Origin: Fluviirhizobium alvei
Lineage (GTDB): Bacteria > Pseudomonadota > Alphaproteobacteria > Rhizobiales > Rhizobiaceae
Direction of reading: 5' to 3'
Length of the DNA: 64,000 nucleotides
Assembly (NCBI RefSeq): GCF_030551875.1
Contig: NZ_JAUOZU010000009.1
Coordinates: 62,001-126,000 of the forward strand
This document shows positions 1-9,452 of this stretch, piece after piece (positions within the stretch are counted from its first letter, which is position 1; the number at the start of each line of letters is the position of its first letter). The notes under the pieces are model-generated. The model saw only the letters and a list, made by a program, of their open reading frames with translations, had not been told where the DNA came from and did no database searches. The position numbers and the translations under genes were made by a program.

Positions 1-349
1 GGATCTTCGGCAGGAATTCCGCCTTCTGCGCTTCGGTGCCATACTGGATGAGCAGTGGCCCGGACAGGCCGATACCGTGATCGGGAATGCGAGGGCAGCC
101 GAGACGGCCCCATTCCTCGACATAGATCATGTGCTTGGCGGGCGACAGCCCCATGCCACCATGTTCCTTCGGCCAGACCGGCGCGAGCCAGCCCTTCTTC
201 GAAAGCGCCTGGTACCAGACCTTCACTTCTTCATAGAGCGGGCGTTGCTTGCGCATATAGCGCAGTTCGGCGGGGCAATTGGCTTCCACCCATTCACGGA
301 AAATGGCGCGGAATTCCTCATCGGAAAGGCTGTTCCAATCCTCGACCAT
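1..349 (-). CDS. acyl-CoA dehydrogenase, N-terminal part (runs off left edge)
   Basis: Only about 116 N-terminal residues lie in the window. Translation from the ATG at 349 begins MVEDWNSLSDEEF and gives the helical N-terminal domain of FAD-dependent acyl-CoA dehydrogenases, with the family-like WPKEHGGMG turn and a YGTEAQKAEFLPKI segment. These enzymes introduce the C2-C3 double bond of acyl-CoA in beta-oxidation. The start overlaps the crotonase stop by one base (TGATG), so it is the last visible gene of a reverse-strand operon starting at 5301. A second, shorter dehydrogenase sits two genes upstream; such pairs often form heterotetramers (as in PimC/PimD), which is an inference here. FAD and catalytic residues lie outside the window. 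Confidence 0.85.
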   Translation of the reverse strand, partial: MVEDWNSLSDEEFRAIFREWVEANCPAELRYMRKQRPLYEEVKVWYQALSKKGWLAPVWPKEHGGMGLSPAKHMIYVEEWGRLGCPRIPDHGIGLSGPLLIQYGTEAQKAEFLPKI

Positions 350-1125
350 CAGATCACATCCTTGAAAACGGCCGGACGCTTCTCGATGAAGGCGCGCATG
401 GCTTCCTTGGAATCTTCGTGGCGGGTCATTTCAACCGTCAGGTTCTGTTCGAACCTGTATCCGTCCCGCAGTGGCATGTGCTCGACCGTGTTGATCGCCC
501 TCTTGGCGAGGCTGAGCGCCTTCGGGCTCTTGGAGGCAATGGTGCGGGCAATCTTCATCGCCTCTTCCATCAGGTTTTCGAGCGGCACGCAGGCCTCGAT
601 AATGCCGCGACGATAGGCTTCTTCCGCCGGAACCCGGTAGCCGGTCAGGATCATGCGGCGGGCCAGCGAATGCGGGAAAATCCGCATCGTGTGGCTGGCG
701 CCGCCCATCAGGCCGATGTCGATTTCCGGCAGGCCGAAGACGGCATTCTCGGATGCGAGGATAATATCGGCATTGACGATCGGGCCCATGCCGGCGCCGA
801 GTGCCGGGCCATTGACGGCGGCAATGACGGGCTTGGAGCATTCGAGAATGCAGTTGGCCACTTCACGGGTGCGGCGCAGATGCCGGTAGGTCTCGCCCTT
901 GATGTCGCCGATATTGGCGCGGTTCTTGATATCGGCACCGGCGGAGAAGATCTTCTCGCGGCCGGTGATGACGATCACGCGCACATCCGGCGAGTCGTTG
1001 AGTTCATCGAAGACCTCGATCAGTTCCTCGGCAAAATCGCGCGAATAGGCGTTGACCGGAGCATTGTCCATCTTCACGACCGCAATATGGTCGGCGATTT
1101 CGGTCTTGATCAGATTGTTCTGCAT
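349..1125 (-). CDS. enoyl-CoA hydratase/isomerase (crotonase) family protein, 258 aa
   Basis: Crotonase-fold protein, expected to hydrate or isomerise an enoyl-CoA. The oxyanion-hole segments are visible: FSAGADIK (about residues 60-67) and ALGAGMG (108-114). The second acidic residue of hydratases is present as E134 in GLPEIDIG, but the position of the first catalytic Glu (GGGCE in classical hydratases) is Gly114 here, so the chemistry may not be plain hydration. The start at 1125 is chosen because a GAGGGAGA ribosome site lies just upstream; longer in-frame starts would run into the neighbouring dehydrogenase gene. The gap to that upstream gene is 19 bases, so it is clearly in the same operon. 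Confidence 0.9.
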   Translation of the reverse strand: MQNNLIKTEIADHIAVVKMDNAPVNAYSRDFAEELIEVFDELNDSPDVRVIVITGREKIFSAGADIKNRANIGDIKGETYRHLRRTREVANCILECSKPVIAAVNGPALGAGMGPIVNADIILASENAVFGLPEIDIGLMGGASHTMRIFPHSLARRMILTGYRVPAEEAYRRGIIEACVPLENLMEEAMKIARTIASKSPKALSLAKRAINTVEHMPLRDGYRFEQNLTVEMTRHEDSKEAMRAFIEKRPAVFKDVI

Positions 1126-1144
1126 AATTGTCTCCCTCGCTGCC

Positions 1145-2263
1145 TCAGGCAGCCCGTTCCAGCGATACGAACTGGCGGCGGAGCTTCTCCGCCTGGCCAA
1201 ACATGGCGCCGAGATTGACGGCGCGTTTGAGATAAAGGCCGATGTCGCATTCGTCGGTGAAGCCCATCGCGCCATAGAGATGGATCGCCCGGCGGCCGAT
1301 CAGGAAGGCGGCGTCGGAGGCGCGTGCCTTGGCAGCCAGGATCGCAAGCCGGGCAGCCTTTTCATCGCCTTCGCCGAGACGCTCGATGGCATTGACCACC
1401 GCAGATCCGGCAAATTCGGCTTCCGTCCACAGATCGACCAACCGATGCTGGATGACCTGGAAGCTGGCGATCGGCTTGCCGAATTGCACGCGCTCCTTGG
1501 TATAGTCGGAAGCCATCTCGAACGCCTTGCTGGCAATGCCCGACAGTTCGGCAGCAAGCGCCAGGCGGGCGAGGTCGATCGCCTTTTCGACAAGTCCGCC
1601 GAGATCGCCGCGCGCCAGGATGCGGGACATGTCGAGCCGGCATCCGGTGAAGATCAGGCTGCTGATCGTTGCACCGTCCACACCGGGTCGGTCGATGAGC
1701 TGCAGTCCCTGGCTACCTGCCGGTACGCTCAAGAGAAGATCCTCGTCGCCGAGACGGGCAAGGACGAGGAAATCGACCGCAGCATGCGCCGCTTCCACGA
1801 ATTCGCGGCGACCATCAAGATAAATTGCGCCATCAGCAGCCCGGGCTATAAGTTTCGAGGCTTCGATATCGTCGGTGATCGCTGTTGCAATGATGGACGA
1901 ACCGGAAACAAGGTTCGCGGCCAAACGCGAACGCTCCTCGCTATCCTGGCTGCCCGCAATCAGCGCGCTTGCGAGAACCGAAGCGGTTGCCATCGGTGCG
2001 GTCACGAGCGCGCGTCCCAGCGCTTCGCTGATGACGGCCTGTTCGCGAATGCCGAGACCAGCGCCGCCGAGCGCTTCCGGAAGCATCAGGCCAAGCCATC
2101 CGGCCTCAGCCATTTCCTGCCATTGCGCCTTGTCCATGTCGCTTTCCGCAGTGCGGATCGACCGCACGGTCTGCGGGCCGGGGCGTCCCTCAGCAAAGGC
2201 AGCCACGCTTTCGCGCAGCATGGCAATCACACCATCATCGTCATCCAAAACCATTTGGGGCAT
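1145..2263 (-). CDS. acyl-CoA dehydrogenase, 372 aa
   Basis: Full-length acyl-CoA dehydrogenase of the shorter subunit type. The N-terminal helical domain includes [11 protein letters not shown], and the C-terminal helical domain carries the substrate/FAD-contact segment [12 protein letters not shown] and the late motif [11 protein letters not shown] do not see a clear YEG-type catalytic glutamate near the C-terminus, in keeping with small subunits of two-component dehydrogenases. It lies between an acyl-CoA ligase (57 bases upstream) and a crotonase (19 bases downstream), so it should act on the CoA thioester made by that ligase. Exact substrate cannot be read from sequence. Confidence 0.9.
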   Translation of the reverse strand: MPQMVLDDDDGVIAMLRESVAAFAEGRPGPQTVRSIRTAESDMDKAQWQEMAEAGWLGLMLPEALGGAGLGIREQAVISEALGRALVTAPMATASVLASALIAGSQDSEERSRLAANLVSGSSIIATAITDDIEASKLIARAADGAIYLDGRREFVEAAHAAVDFLVLARLGDEDLLLSVPAGSQGLQLIDRPGVDGATISSLIFTGCRLDMSRILARGDLGGLVEKAIDLARLALAAELSGIASKAFEMASDYTKERVQFGKPIASFQVIQHRLVDLWTEAEFAGSAVVNAIERLGEGDEKAARLAILAAKARASDAAFLIGRRAIHLYGAMGFTDECDIGLYLKRAVNLGAMFGQAEKLRRQFVSLERAA

Positions 2264-2320
2264 CAGTATCTCCAGTGTTCCAGCGGTTGGTCCGCATGCC
2301 GGTCGCGGTGGGCCGGTCGG

Positions 2321-3952
2321 TCAGTTCTTGAAAGTAAAGTCCCGGAACTGCTCGCGCAGTTTGGTCTTCTGCAGTTTTCCGGTGGCCGTGTGCGGCAGTT
2401 CGTCAACGAAGACGACATCATCGGGAAGCCACCATTTGGCGACGCGGCCGGCGAGGAAATCGAGGATTTCCGGGCCGGTTGCAGTGCTATCGGCCTTGGG
2501 CACGACCAGAAGCAGCGGTCGTTCCTGCCAGCGCGGATGCGGTAGCCCAATGACGGCAGCCTCCTGTACCGCAGGATGGGCAACGGCTGCATTTTCAAGA
2601 TCGATCGAGGAGATCCACTCGCCGCCGGATTTGATCACATCCTTGGAACGATCAGTGATCTGCACATATCCGTCCGGATCGATTGCGGCGACGTCGCCGG
2701 TCGCAAACCAGCCGTTCTCGTCGAGCACTTGACCGCCTTCACCCTTGAAGTAACCGGACGTGACCCAGGGGCCGCGCACCTTCAGATCGCCGGTCGCCTT
2801 GCCATCATGCGGCTGGGCAACGCCATCGCCATCGGTGATCTGCAATTCGACGCCATAGATTGCCCGACCCTGCTTGGTGCGGACGGAAATCTGGTCGTCG
2901 ATGCCGAGCGACTGGTGTTTGGGCAGGAGATTGCCGATCGTGCCGAGCGGGCTGGTTTCACTCATACCCCAGGCATGCAGCGTTTCGGCACCCAGCTTTT
3001 GATGCAGCTTCTCGATGACGGCACGCGGGGCAGCCGAGCCGCCGATCACCACGCGCCGGATCTTGATCTGGCCGAGATCGAGAGCCGGGTTTTCCTCGAT
3101 ATATTTCAGGAGACCAAGCCAGACGGTCGGAACGCCGAGCGACATCGTGCATTCTTCGGCGCTGGCCAGCTCGAACAGGCTTTTGCCGTCGAGCCAGGGG
3201 CCCGGCAGCACCACTTTTGCGCCGCACATGGCCGATGCATAGGGAATGCCCCAGGCATTGACGTGGAACAGCGGCACGGCCAGCAGAACGCTGTCGCGGC
3301 TCGACAGCTGCAGCCCGTCGCTGGCGCAGGCCGTAAAGGAATGCAGGACGGTCGAGCGATGGCTGTAGAGGACGCCCTTGGGATTGCCGGTCGTGCCCGA
3401 CGTATAGCAGAGCGACGAGGCTTCCGTTTCGGGGAATTCCGGCCAGACGAGATCATCGGCTTCGGCGGCCACGAGATCCTCGTAGCAGAGGCACCCTTCA
3501 AGACCAGCCGGCATATGGGCGCGATCGGTCATGGCCACCAGCGTCTTCGCCGTCGTCAGGCTCGGCCACAGCTTTGCGACCAGTTCGGCGAAGGTGATGT
3601 CGAAGAAGAGAACGCTATCTTCGGCATGGTTGACGATATACTCGATCTGCTCGGCAAACAGCCGCGGATTGACCGTGTGCAGAACGGCGCCGATGCCCGA
3701 AACGCCAAAATAGAGTTCCATATGGCGATGGGTGTTCCAGGCAAGTGTGCCGACCCGGTCACCCGGCTTGACGCCCAGCCCGATAAGGGCCTTTGCGATC
3801 AGTGCAGCACGCGAACGCAGGGTCCGGTAGTTGCTGCGGACGGTTTCGCCTTCGCAGGTCCGGGAGACGATTTCGACAGTGGGGTGGAAACGAGCGGCAT
3901 GTTCGATCAGGGTCGAAATAAGCAGCTGCCGCTCCTGCATCAAGGCGCGCAT
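2321..3952 (-). CDS. AMP-forming acyl-CoA ligase (AlkK-like), 543 aa
   Basis: ANL-superfamily ligase that activates a carboxylic acid with ATP and CoA. Visible motifs are the P-loop [12 protein letters not shown], the hinge region [16 protein letters not shown] followed by [13 protein letters not shown], and the C-terminal [13 protein letters not shown] containing the catalytic lysine. The IKSGGEWIS wording is typical of the medium-chain AlkK-like branch rather than FadD. The ATG at 3952 is preferred because GGGAGG sits 4-9 bases upstream; the open frame extends much further upstream, but only as a shadow over the flavin reductase gene. First committed enzyme of the operon that continues with dehydrogenase, crotonase and dehydrogenase. 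Confidence 0.92.
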   Translation of the reverse strand: MRALMQERQLLISTLIEHAARFHPTVEIVSRTCEGETVRSNYRTLRSRAALIAKALIGLGVKPGDRVGTLAWNTHRHMELYFGVSGIGAVLHTVNPRLFAEQIEYIVNHAEDSVLFFDITFAELVAKLWPSLTTAKTLVAMTDRAHMPAGLEGCLCYEDLVAAEADDLVWPEFPETEASSLCYTSGTTGNPKGVLYSHRSTVLHSFTACASDGLQLSSRDSVLLAVPLFHVNAWGIPYASAMCGAKVVLPGPWLDGKSLFELASAEECTMSLGVPTVWLGLLKYIEENPALDLGQIKIRRVVIGGSAAPRAVIEKLHQKLGAETLHAWGMSETSPLGTIGNLLPKHQSLGIDDQISVRTKQGRAIYGVELQITDGDGVAQPHDGKATGDLKVRGPWVTSGYFKGEGGQVLDENGWFATGDVAAIDPDGYVQITDRSKDVIKSGGEWISSIDLENAAVAHPAVQEAAVIGLPHPRWQERPLLLVVPKADSTATGPEILDFLAGRVAKWWLPDDVVFVDELPHTATGKLQKTKLREQFRDFTFKN

Positions 3953-4065
3953 GAAACCTCCCAAATTACGCTTCGAGGACAGCTCCTCCAGCCGTCCGTT
4001 CTTGCCCTTGATGGTCGTCAGCCACTTGCCACTTGTCAAATCAAACTCATTCTCGAAGCTTAAAT

Positions 4066-5301
4066 TCACAAGCGTGAAGTTTTCGGCGAAACGACGACCT
4101 CTTCCGTGGCCGGTTGCGGCCCGTCGTCGGGGCGATCCCAGAGCATAGAGGCTGGTCTGTCGGCTTGCCGGGAAGCCTGGAAATGCGGGGTTTCGGGATG
4201 GATATGGCGATAGCCGGTCCAGTTGTTCGGCCTCGCCCGAAGATATTGCGGCGGGTAGTCGACATCGACGCCGAGCGCCGCAGCCGCATGAAGGCCCCAT
4301 CGCGGGTCGTCCAGCATGGCGCGGCCGATGGCGACAAAGTCGGCACGCCCTTCGGCGATGATCGCCTCTGCCTCTTTCGGCTGTCCGATCATGCCCACTG
4401 CCATCACGGTCAGCCCGGTTTCTCGACCGACCCTGGTCGCGAAGTCCACCTGATGTCCGGGGGAAGCCGGCGGTATCTTGATGCCCGGCGCAATGTTGCC
4501 GGCCGACATGACGCAATAGTCGATGCCGATCGCCTTGAGCTTTCCAGCAAGGACAACAGCATCGTCGAGCGTCAGCCCGTCCTCGTGCCAGTCGGTACTG
4601 GTCAACCGAAAGCCGAGTGCCTTCTCTTGCGACCAGACTGCGCGCACGGCTGTGGCGATTTCGAGCGCCAGGCGCATTCGGTTTTCCGGCGAACCGCCAT
4701 AGGCATCCTCCCGCCGGTTGGTGAGGGGTGACAGGAACTGGTGGATCAGATAGCCATGGGCCGCGTGGATTTCGACGAGATCGAAGCCGGCCCGGTCGGC
4801 GCGGACGGCGGCAGCTGCAAAGCTGTCGATAATGCGCCCGATATCCGCATGGCTCATGGCTTGCGGCACTTGCCAATCCTTGTCGAACGGCTCCGATGAA
4901 GGGCCGCAGACCGGCCAGCCGCCCTCATCCATGGGCAAGGGCTCGCCCTTCCATCGCTCTGCAATCGAGCGGGTCGAAGCCTTGCGGCCGGCATGCTGCA
5001 GCTGGATCCCGATCTTTGCGGAGGAGAGCGGACGCACCTGCCGTACGAGTTCGGCGAGGGCTTCCTCCTGAGCGTCGCTGTAGAGGCCGAGGCAGCCCAA
5101 CGTTCCGCGTCCCTGCGCATCAACGCCGGTTGCTTCCATGATCACTAAACCGGCTCCGGACATCATCAGATTGCCGATATGGATCAGATGCCAGGGCTGC
5201 GCGATCCCATCCCGGGCGCTATACTGGCACATGGGCGAGACGACGATACGGTTGTTCAGCTGCAGCCCGCCAAGGCGGGCCGGCGAAAAGAGTGCGCTCA
5301 T
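4066..5301 (-). CDS. NADH:flavin oxidoreductase, old yellow enzyme family (YqjM-like), 411 aa
   Basis: FMN-dependent TIM-barrel ene-reductase. The N-terminus carries RIVVSPMCQYSA with the redox-tuning Cys of the YqjM/xenobiotic-reductase class; the barrel has the substrate-binding pair HAAH followed by GYLIHQFLSP and the ring motif NRREDAYGG; FVAIGRAMLDDPRW is the FMN phosphate site. A tail of about 50 residues after the barrel is longer than usual. As the first gene of the reverse-strand operon it is likely to reduce an activated C=C bond in the same substrate that the ligase and dehydrogenases process. Confidence 0.92.
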   Translation of the reverse strand: MSALFSPARLGGLQLNNRIVVSPMCQYSARDGIAQPWHLIHIGNLMMSGAGLVIMEATGVDAQGRGTLGCLGLYSDAQEEALAELVRQVRPLSSAKIGIQLQHAGRKASTRSIAERWKGEPLPMDEGGWPVCGPSSEPFDKDWQVPQAMSHADIGRIIDSFAAAAVRADRAGFDLVEIHAAHGYLIHQFLSPLTNRREDAYGGSPENRMRLALEIATAVRAVWSQEKALGFRLTSTDWHEDGLTLDDAVVLAGKLKAIGIDYCVMSAGNIAPGIKIPPASPGHQVDFATRVGRETGLTVMAVGMIGQPKEAEAIIAEGRADFVAIGRAMLDDPRWGLHAAAALGVDVDYPPQYLRARPNNWTGYRHIHPETPHFQASRQADRPASMLWDRPDDGPQPATEEVVVSPKTSRL

Positions 5302-5475
5302 GATTTTCCTCCCAATTCGATCCCATCATGCCGGGGACGTGAGAGAAGGGAAGACGAGCGCCTCAAGCCCCCACTTTTTCATGGATGTGAAAAGGTGTCC
5401 GATCTTGCCGTTTGCTTTGACCGCCGGGGAGCGCCCCTCTTAAGGTGCGCTGCTTTTTGAATGCGGGAGGAGACC

Positions 5476-6006
5476 ATGCCGGACAACAACGACAAGCTGA
5501 CCGAACTCGTGGACCGTGAGGCGATCCGCGATTGTCTTTATCGTTATTGCCGCGGCATCGACCGGGCGGATGAGGCAGCACTACGCTCCTCCTACTGGGA
5601 GGATGCCACCGATCAGCACGGCCCCTATAACGGCTCGGCGACCGGCTTCATCGATTGGGCTTTGACTTCTCTGAAGAGCTACGAACGCTCCATCCATCAG
5701 ATCACCAATGTGCTGATCGAATTCCAGGCTGATGGCGCGATCGTGGAATCGCAGTTCACCGCCTATCAACGCTCGCCGAATGCAAGCGGCACCCTGCAGC
5801 AGTTCTTCCTGATGGGGCGTTATGTCGACTGGTTCGAAAAGCGGAATGGCGAATGGCGCGTCGCCCGCCGCAAGGTCATCTATGACTGGGTAGAAGAACA
5901 ACCTTTGCCGGCTGAAAGCGAGGCGAAACGCTTCGGTGTTCGCCAGCCGATTGGCGCCCAATGGCCGCATGATCCGGTCTATGGCCTGCTCGCCAAATCT
6001 GCCTGA
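5476..6006 (+). CDS. SnoaL-like / NTF2-fold protein, 176 aa
   Basis: Small alpha+beta barrel protein of the SnoaL-like polyketide cyclase/dehydratase type, recognised from the N-terminal helix [18 protein letters not shown] and the following [16 protein letters not shown]. The family covers ring-hydroxylating dioxygenase small subunits, dehydratases and steroid isomerases, so the reaction is not defined. The ATG at 5476 has GGGAGGAG immediately upstream; the ATG at 5461 would place that ribosome site inside the gene. It diverges from the reductase-ligase operon (174 bases between the starts) and probably serves the same catabolic route. A strong terminator follows. Confidence 0.82.
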   Translation: MPDNNDKLTELVDREAIRDCLYRYCRGIDRADEAALRSSYWEDATDQHGPYNGSATGFIDWALTSLKSYERSIHQITNVLIEFQADGAIVESQFTAYQRSPNASGTLQQFFLMGRYVDWFEKRNGEWRVARRKVIYDWVEEQPLPAESEAKRFGVRQPIGAQWPHDPVYGLLAKSA

Positions 6007-6032
6007 ACCCGTCTTGCAGAAATCTCCACGAG

Positions 6033-6062
6033 AAAAACCGGCCACTGCAATGGCCGGTTTTT
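6033..6062. terminator. bidirectional intrinsic terminator
   Basis: Perfect 12-bp inverted repeat (AAAAACCGGCCA / TGGCCGGTTTTT) around a CTGCAA loop. It has A-run and T-run at the two ends, so it can stop transcription from both the SnoaL-like gene at 6006 and the convergent LLM oxidoreductase gene ending at 6147. Confidence 0.85.
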
Positions 6063-6146
6063 CGTTTGTTGATACATGGACGAAAGCTGTGCTTCAGCGG
6101 GGCGGCGCCATTCCTCCCAATGGAACGACGCCGCCGCTTGGGAGGA

Positions 6147-7217
6147 TTACTGGTTCACGGCAATCTTGGTCGGCTGCGACAGGGCCTTGTTGACGGCCGG
6201 GATAATCTTCTCGCCCCAGAGTTCGATCTGGCGCAGCATGGTCTTCTGGTCGAAATCGCCCAGCTGGGTCTGGACGGCGATCTGGTCCGGCTTCAGGACC
6301 TCGATTTCTTCCAGCAGCTTGTCGATCACGTAGTTGACGCTGCCGACAGGCAGGTTCTTGCGCAATGTGTCGAACGACAGATCCTGTTCGGTCGGCGTTT
6401 CGCGGAGCAGATAGCCGTCCTCGCTCTGCTGCTTGCGCTTGTGGAGGGCCTCCGAAAGCCGACGCTGGAAGCGGGCATTGTCGAGATAGGAGTTGATCTC
6501 GGCCTCATCGTCGCTGGCGTAGCAGCAGCGAAGGAGGGCCACCTTGCGATCGCTTACCACCTTGCCTTCACTGCTGGCAGCTTCTTCCAGCATGCCGCGC
6601 AGGGTCCGGACCTGATCGGTGCCGCCATGGAAGGCGGTGACGAACAGATTGTGGCCTTCGCGATAGGCGCGGCCCATGGAACGCGGTGAACCGGCTGCGA
6701 TCCAGATCGGCGGCGTCGGCTGCTGGACGGTGCGAACCGAGATTGCCGTTGGCGGAATCTTGATGTGCTGGCCATCATGTTCGAAGATCTTCTGCTTCAG
6801 GCCCTTGAGCAGGATATCGAAATATTCCGAGAAGACGACCGGTGCCTCATCGACATTGACGCCGAAACGCTCGAACTCGAACTGCTGGTAGCCGGAGCCC
6901 ACGCCGAGCTCGAGACGACCGCTCGATACGATGTCGGCAAAGCCGATTTCCGACAGCAGGCGCTGTGGCTGGTAAAGCGGCAGAACGCAAACGGCGGTTC
7001 CGAGGCGGATCGTCTTGGTGACGCCAGAGCAGGCCGCAACCATCATCAGCGGCGAAGGCACGAGGCTGTAATTGTTGAAATGGTGTTCCGCAAACCAGGC
7101 GGCGTTGAAGCCGGCCTTCTCAGAGGTAACCGTCTGTTCGATCGAGTTGCGGATGACTTGGTCTGATGTCTGGTGGTAGCCGCGCTGGGCCGCAAGAATG
7201 AAAGTTCCGAATTCCAT
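6147..7217 (-). CDS. LLM-class flavin-dependent oxidoreductase (luciferase-like), 356 aa
   Basis: Luciferase-like monooxygenase fold. The N-terminus MEFGTFILAAQRG, the WFAEHHFNNYS segment with its conserved EHH, the central LELGVGSGYQQFEFERFGV and GRAYREGHNLFV are characteristic of bacterial LLM proteins that use reduced FMN or F420-like flavin. The start at 7217 has an AAGGAGGATC ribosome site. It stands alone, separated from the next gene by about 520 bases; its position next to the acyl-CoA/ene-reductase block suggests a Baeyer-Villiger or oxygenating step on a related substrate, but this is inference. Confidence 0.9.
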   Translation of the reverse strand: MEFGTFILAAQRGYHQTSDQVIRNSIEQTVTSEKAGFNAAWFAEHHFNNYSLVPSPLMMVAACSGVTKTIRLGTAVCVLPLYQPQRLLSEIGFADIVSSGRLELGVGSGYQQFEFERFGVNVDEAPVVFSEYFDILLKGLKQKIFEHDGQHIKIPPTAISVRTVQQPTPPIWIAAGSPRSMGRAYREGHNLFVTAFHGGTDQVRTLRGMLEEAASSEGKVVSDRKVALLRCCYASDDEAEINSYLDNARFQRRLSEALHKRKQQSEDGYLLRETPTEQDLSFDTLRKNLPVGSVNYVIDKLLEEIEVLKPDQIAVQTQLGDFDQKTMLRQIELWGEKIIPAVNKALSQPTKIAVNQ

Positions 7218-7741
7218 GTCATGATCCTCCTTGTTCGGCCGGCTTAAAGGTCAGCCTTGCGGCAGGGCGATGCCATGCCGGTTGTGAATGGTCTTGATGT
7301 TTGGGGTGGGTCGACCGCCGGCTACGGCCGACATCGCGCTTGATCTGGCGTTCCGCGGCTCCTGCAATCGAGTGCAAAGACATCCCTGTCTGCATGATCA
7401 GCAGTTTGGTTGACGCCGCAGGCGCCGTCGGTGCGGCGCAAATGCTATTTTGCGAAATCCATTTGGTATCTCTCCTCCTCTTCCTCACCAAAAGAGTAAT
7501 GGAGGTACCGACGCCTGCCCAGTCTTTTCCTATATGTGTGGTGCAATTTCAGAAATGTGAAGTTCTGGAGCTCCGATCCCGGATCATTGCCTGAGCGGAC
7601 GAACCGGAGTTTCACCGGAACAGGCCGAATACCGGTTTGGGGCCTACTTTTTCTGGGTAAGAACGTCGCGCGCGCCAATTCGCTCTTTTCGGCGGAAGAT
7701 TTTTCCGCCATGACTTGCCCGAAACAAACTAGGGCTTGGTA
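7218..7741. other. 524-bp intergenic region between LLM oxidoreductase and PfkB kinase genes
   Basis: Divergent promoter region. I see no convincing coding frame: a 90-codon reverse frame at 7219-7491 lacks family resemblance and has low-complexity, Arg/Ala-biased composition. The only distinct structure is a short hairpin near the kinase start (see 7691-7709). No repeat or RNA gene is evident. Confidence 0.6.
7691..7709 (+). promoter_or_regulatory. hairpin in the leader of the PfkB kinase gene
   Basis: Inverted repeat GGCGGAA / TTCCGCC with a five-base GATTT loop, ending 32 bases before the kinase ATG. It could be a leader hairpin affecting translation or an upstream terminator; there is no T-run directly after it, so a classical terminator is less likely. 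Confidence 0.35.
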
Positions 7742-8737
7742 ATGGCGACTTTCGACGTCCTGACGATTGGAAATGCAATCGTGGATATTCTCTCACGTTG
7801 CGAGGATGACTTTCTCGTCGACAATGGAATCGCCAAGGGCGCCATGAACCTGATCGATGCAGACCGCGCCGAACTTCTCTATTCGCGCATGGGGCCGGCG
7901 ATTGAAATGTCGGGTGGTTCCGCCGGAAATACGGCGGCCGGCGTCGCAAGCTTCGGCGGCAAGGCCGCCTATTTCGGCAAGATTTCGTCCGACCAGCTTG
8001 GCGAGATCTTCACCCACGACATGCATGCCATCGGCGTGCATTTCGGAACCGATCCGCTCAAAGGCTTTCCGCCGACCGCGCGATCGATGATTTTCGTGAC
8101 GCCGGATGGCGAACGCTCGATGAACACCTATCTCGGGGCCTGCGTCGAACTGGGCATCGAGGATGTCGATGCGGCTGTGGTTGCCGAATCCAAGGTCACC
8201 TATTTCGAAGGCTATCTCTGGGACCCGCCGCGTGCCAAGGAAGCCATCCGCGAATGCGCCCGGATTGCGCACGCCAATGGCCGCGAAATGTCGATGACGC
8301 TGTCGGACTCGTTCTGTGTCGACCGTTACCGGGATGAGTTCCTCGAACTGATGCGCAGCAAGACGGTCGATATCGTCTTTGCCAATCGCCACGAAACCCT
8401 CTCTCTTTACCAGACCTCCGATTTCGATCTGGCGCTGACGCTGCTTGCGGCAGACAGCAAGCTTGCCGTCGTGACGATGGGCGAGGAAGGCTCGATCATC
8501 CTTTCGGGTGACCGTCGCATTCGGGTCGATGCCCTCAAGATCAACAGCGTCGTCGATACGACCGGTGCGGGTGATCTTTATGCCGCCGGTTTCCTCTTCG
8601 GCTATACGCAAGGTTTTGAACTGGCCGATTGCGGGCGGCTTGGCAGCCTTGCTGCGGGACTGATCATCCAGCAGATGGGTCCACGCAGCCTGACGCCGCT
8701 GCGCCAGGCCGCTGTCGAGGCCGGTATTATTTTGTAA
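7742..8737 (+). CDS. PfkB-family carbohydrate kinase, probable adenosine kinase, 331 aa
   Basis: Ribokinase-fold kinase. N-terminal signature region GGSAGNTAAGVASFGGKAAYF (substrate-binding) and C-terminal PfkB signature DTTGAGDLYAAGF with the catalytic Asp in GAGD are both intact. The N-terminus (FDVLTIGNAIVDIL) and the MNLID segment match the alphaproteobacterial group annotated as adenosine kinase, which phosphorylates adenosine to AMP; ribokinase or other sugar specificity cannot be excluded. The ATG at 7742 is chosen over an in-frame TTG six bases earlier. The 3' end overlaps the convergent SH3-protein gene by 11 bases. Confidence 0.85.
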   Translation: MATFDVLTIGNAIVDILSRCEDDFLVDNGIAKGAMNLIDADRAELLYSRMGPAIEMSGGSAGNTAAGVASFGGKAAYFGKISSDQLGEIFTHDMHAIGVHFGTDPLKGFPPTARSMIFVTPDGERSMNTYLGACVELGIEDVDAAVVAESKVTYFEGYLWDPPRAKEAIRECARIAHANGREMSMTLSDSFCVDRYRDEFLELMRSKTVDIVFANRHETLSLYQTSDFDLALTLLAADSKLAVVTMGEEGSIILSGDRRIRVDALKINSVVDTTGAGDLYAAGFLFGYTQGFELADCGRLGSLAAGLIIQQMGPRSLTPLRQAAVEAGIIL

Positions 8738-9284
8738 AGGCTTCGCCGGGATAGGCGCCCCAGATTTCGGCCTGGTTTACCCAGCCGTCGGTTCCATCGG
8801 TTTCGCCATGGCACCAGTCGCCATTGCATTCGGTTATTTTGAGCACGACGCCCGGCTGGAGCTTGGCGACGATGCTGGCGCCGTCGCGCGGATCGCTGCG
8901 CATGTTGACGAAGATATTGTCGCCCTTGCCCTTCATCCAGGGTGCGGCGATTGCGGCGCGTTCGCCGGAAAGAAGCGAGTGGAAGACCCAGCCCTCGGCG
9001 CCGTCGGCATCGCGTACGCGGCGCCAGTTGTCGAATTCCTGGATCACTTCCACCGGCAGACCGGGCTTCAGGAACATCCAGGAAACCGCATAATCCTTGC
9101 TCGGGCCGACGCGCAGGTTGACCTTCTTGGATTTCAACGACACAAAACGCGGCAGCGGCGGCTTGTTGGCGCTCTGGGCCATGGCCATGCCGGCGGACAG
9201 CGAATAGCCGATCGCAAGCGCAACCGCGATCAGTTTCGCCTTGATGGGTGCTCGGAAATATCTGGTCTCGTTACGCAAACTCAT
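8727..9284 (-). CDS. exported bacterial SH3 domain protein, 185 aa
   Basis: An N-terminal basic stretch followed by a hydrophobic segment ending in GMAMAQ looks like a Sec signal peptide, so the protein is probably periplasmic. The mature part has two SH3-like repeats, the first around VNLRVGPSKDYAVSWMF and the second around FVNMRSDPRDGASIVAKL, each followed by WxxV/WC-G segments. Such proteins bind peptidoglycan or partner proteins in the envelope. The ATG at 9284 has a GGGGATCG-type site upstream; an in-frame ATG at 9323 would add 13 residues in front of the signal. Function beyond envelope binding is unknown. Confidence 0.85.
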   Translation of the reverse strand: MSLRNETRYFRAPIKAKLIAVALAIGYSLSAGMAMAQSANKPPLPRFVSLKSKKVNLRVGPSKDYAVSWMFLKPGLPVEVIQEFDNWRRVRDADGAEGWVFHSLLSGERAAIAAPWMKGKGDNIFVNMRSDPRDGASIVAKLQPGVVLKITECNGDWCHGETDGTDGWVNQAEIWGAYPGEAFTK

Positions 9285-9452
9285 GATCGATCCCCATTCA
9301 GCCGCAAATATGTGGAATGACATCCGATGGTTGCCGAGTTCGTCCGGGGGCGGATTGTCTTCGCACGCGCGTCTGATTATGAATAGGCTTACCGGCGCCC
9401 AGTGTCGCCTAACTTGGTTAACGGGCGGTCAACATCCGGAGCAAAAGACGGC

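Noticed and set aside
2321-4876. Extended 851-codon form of the acyl-CoA ligase
   Set aside because: The extra N-terminal 308 codons are a shadow of the flavin reductase gene; the ligase family begins at the ATG at 3952 with a good ribosome site.
7219-7491. 90-codon reverse frame upstream of the LLM oxidoreductase
   Set aside because: No ribosome site or recognisable protein; lies within the divergent promoter region.
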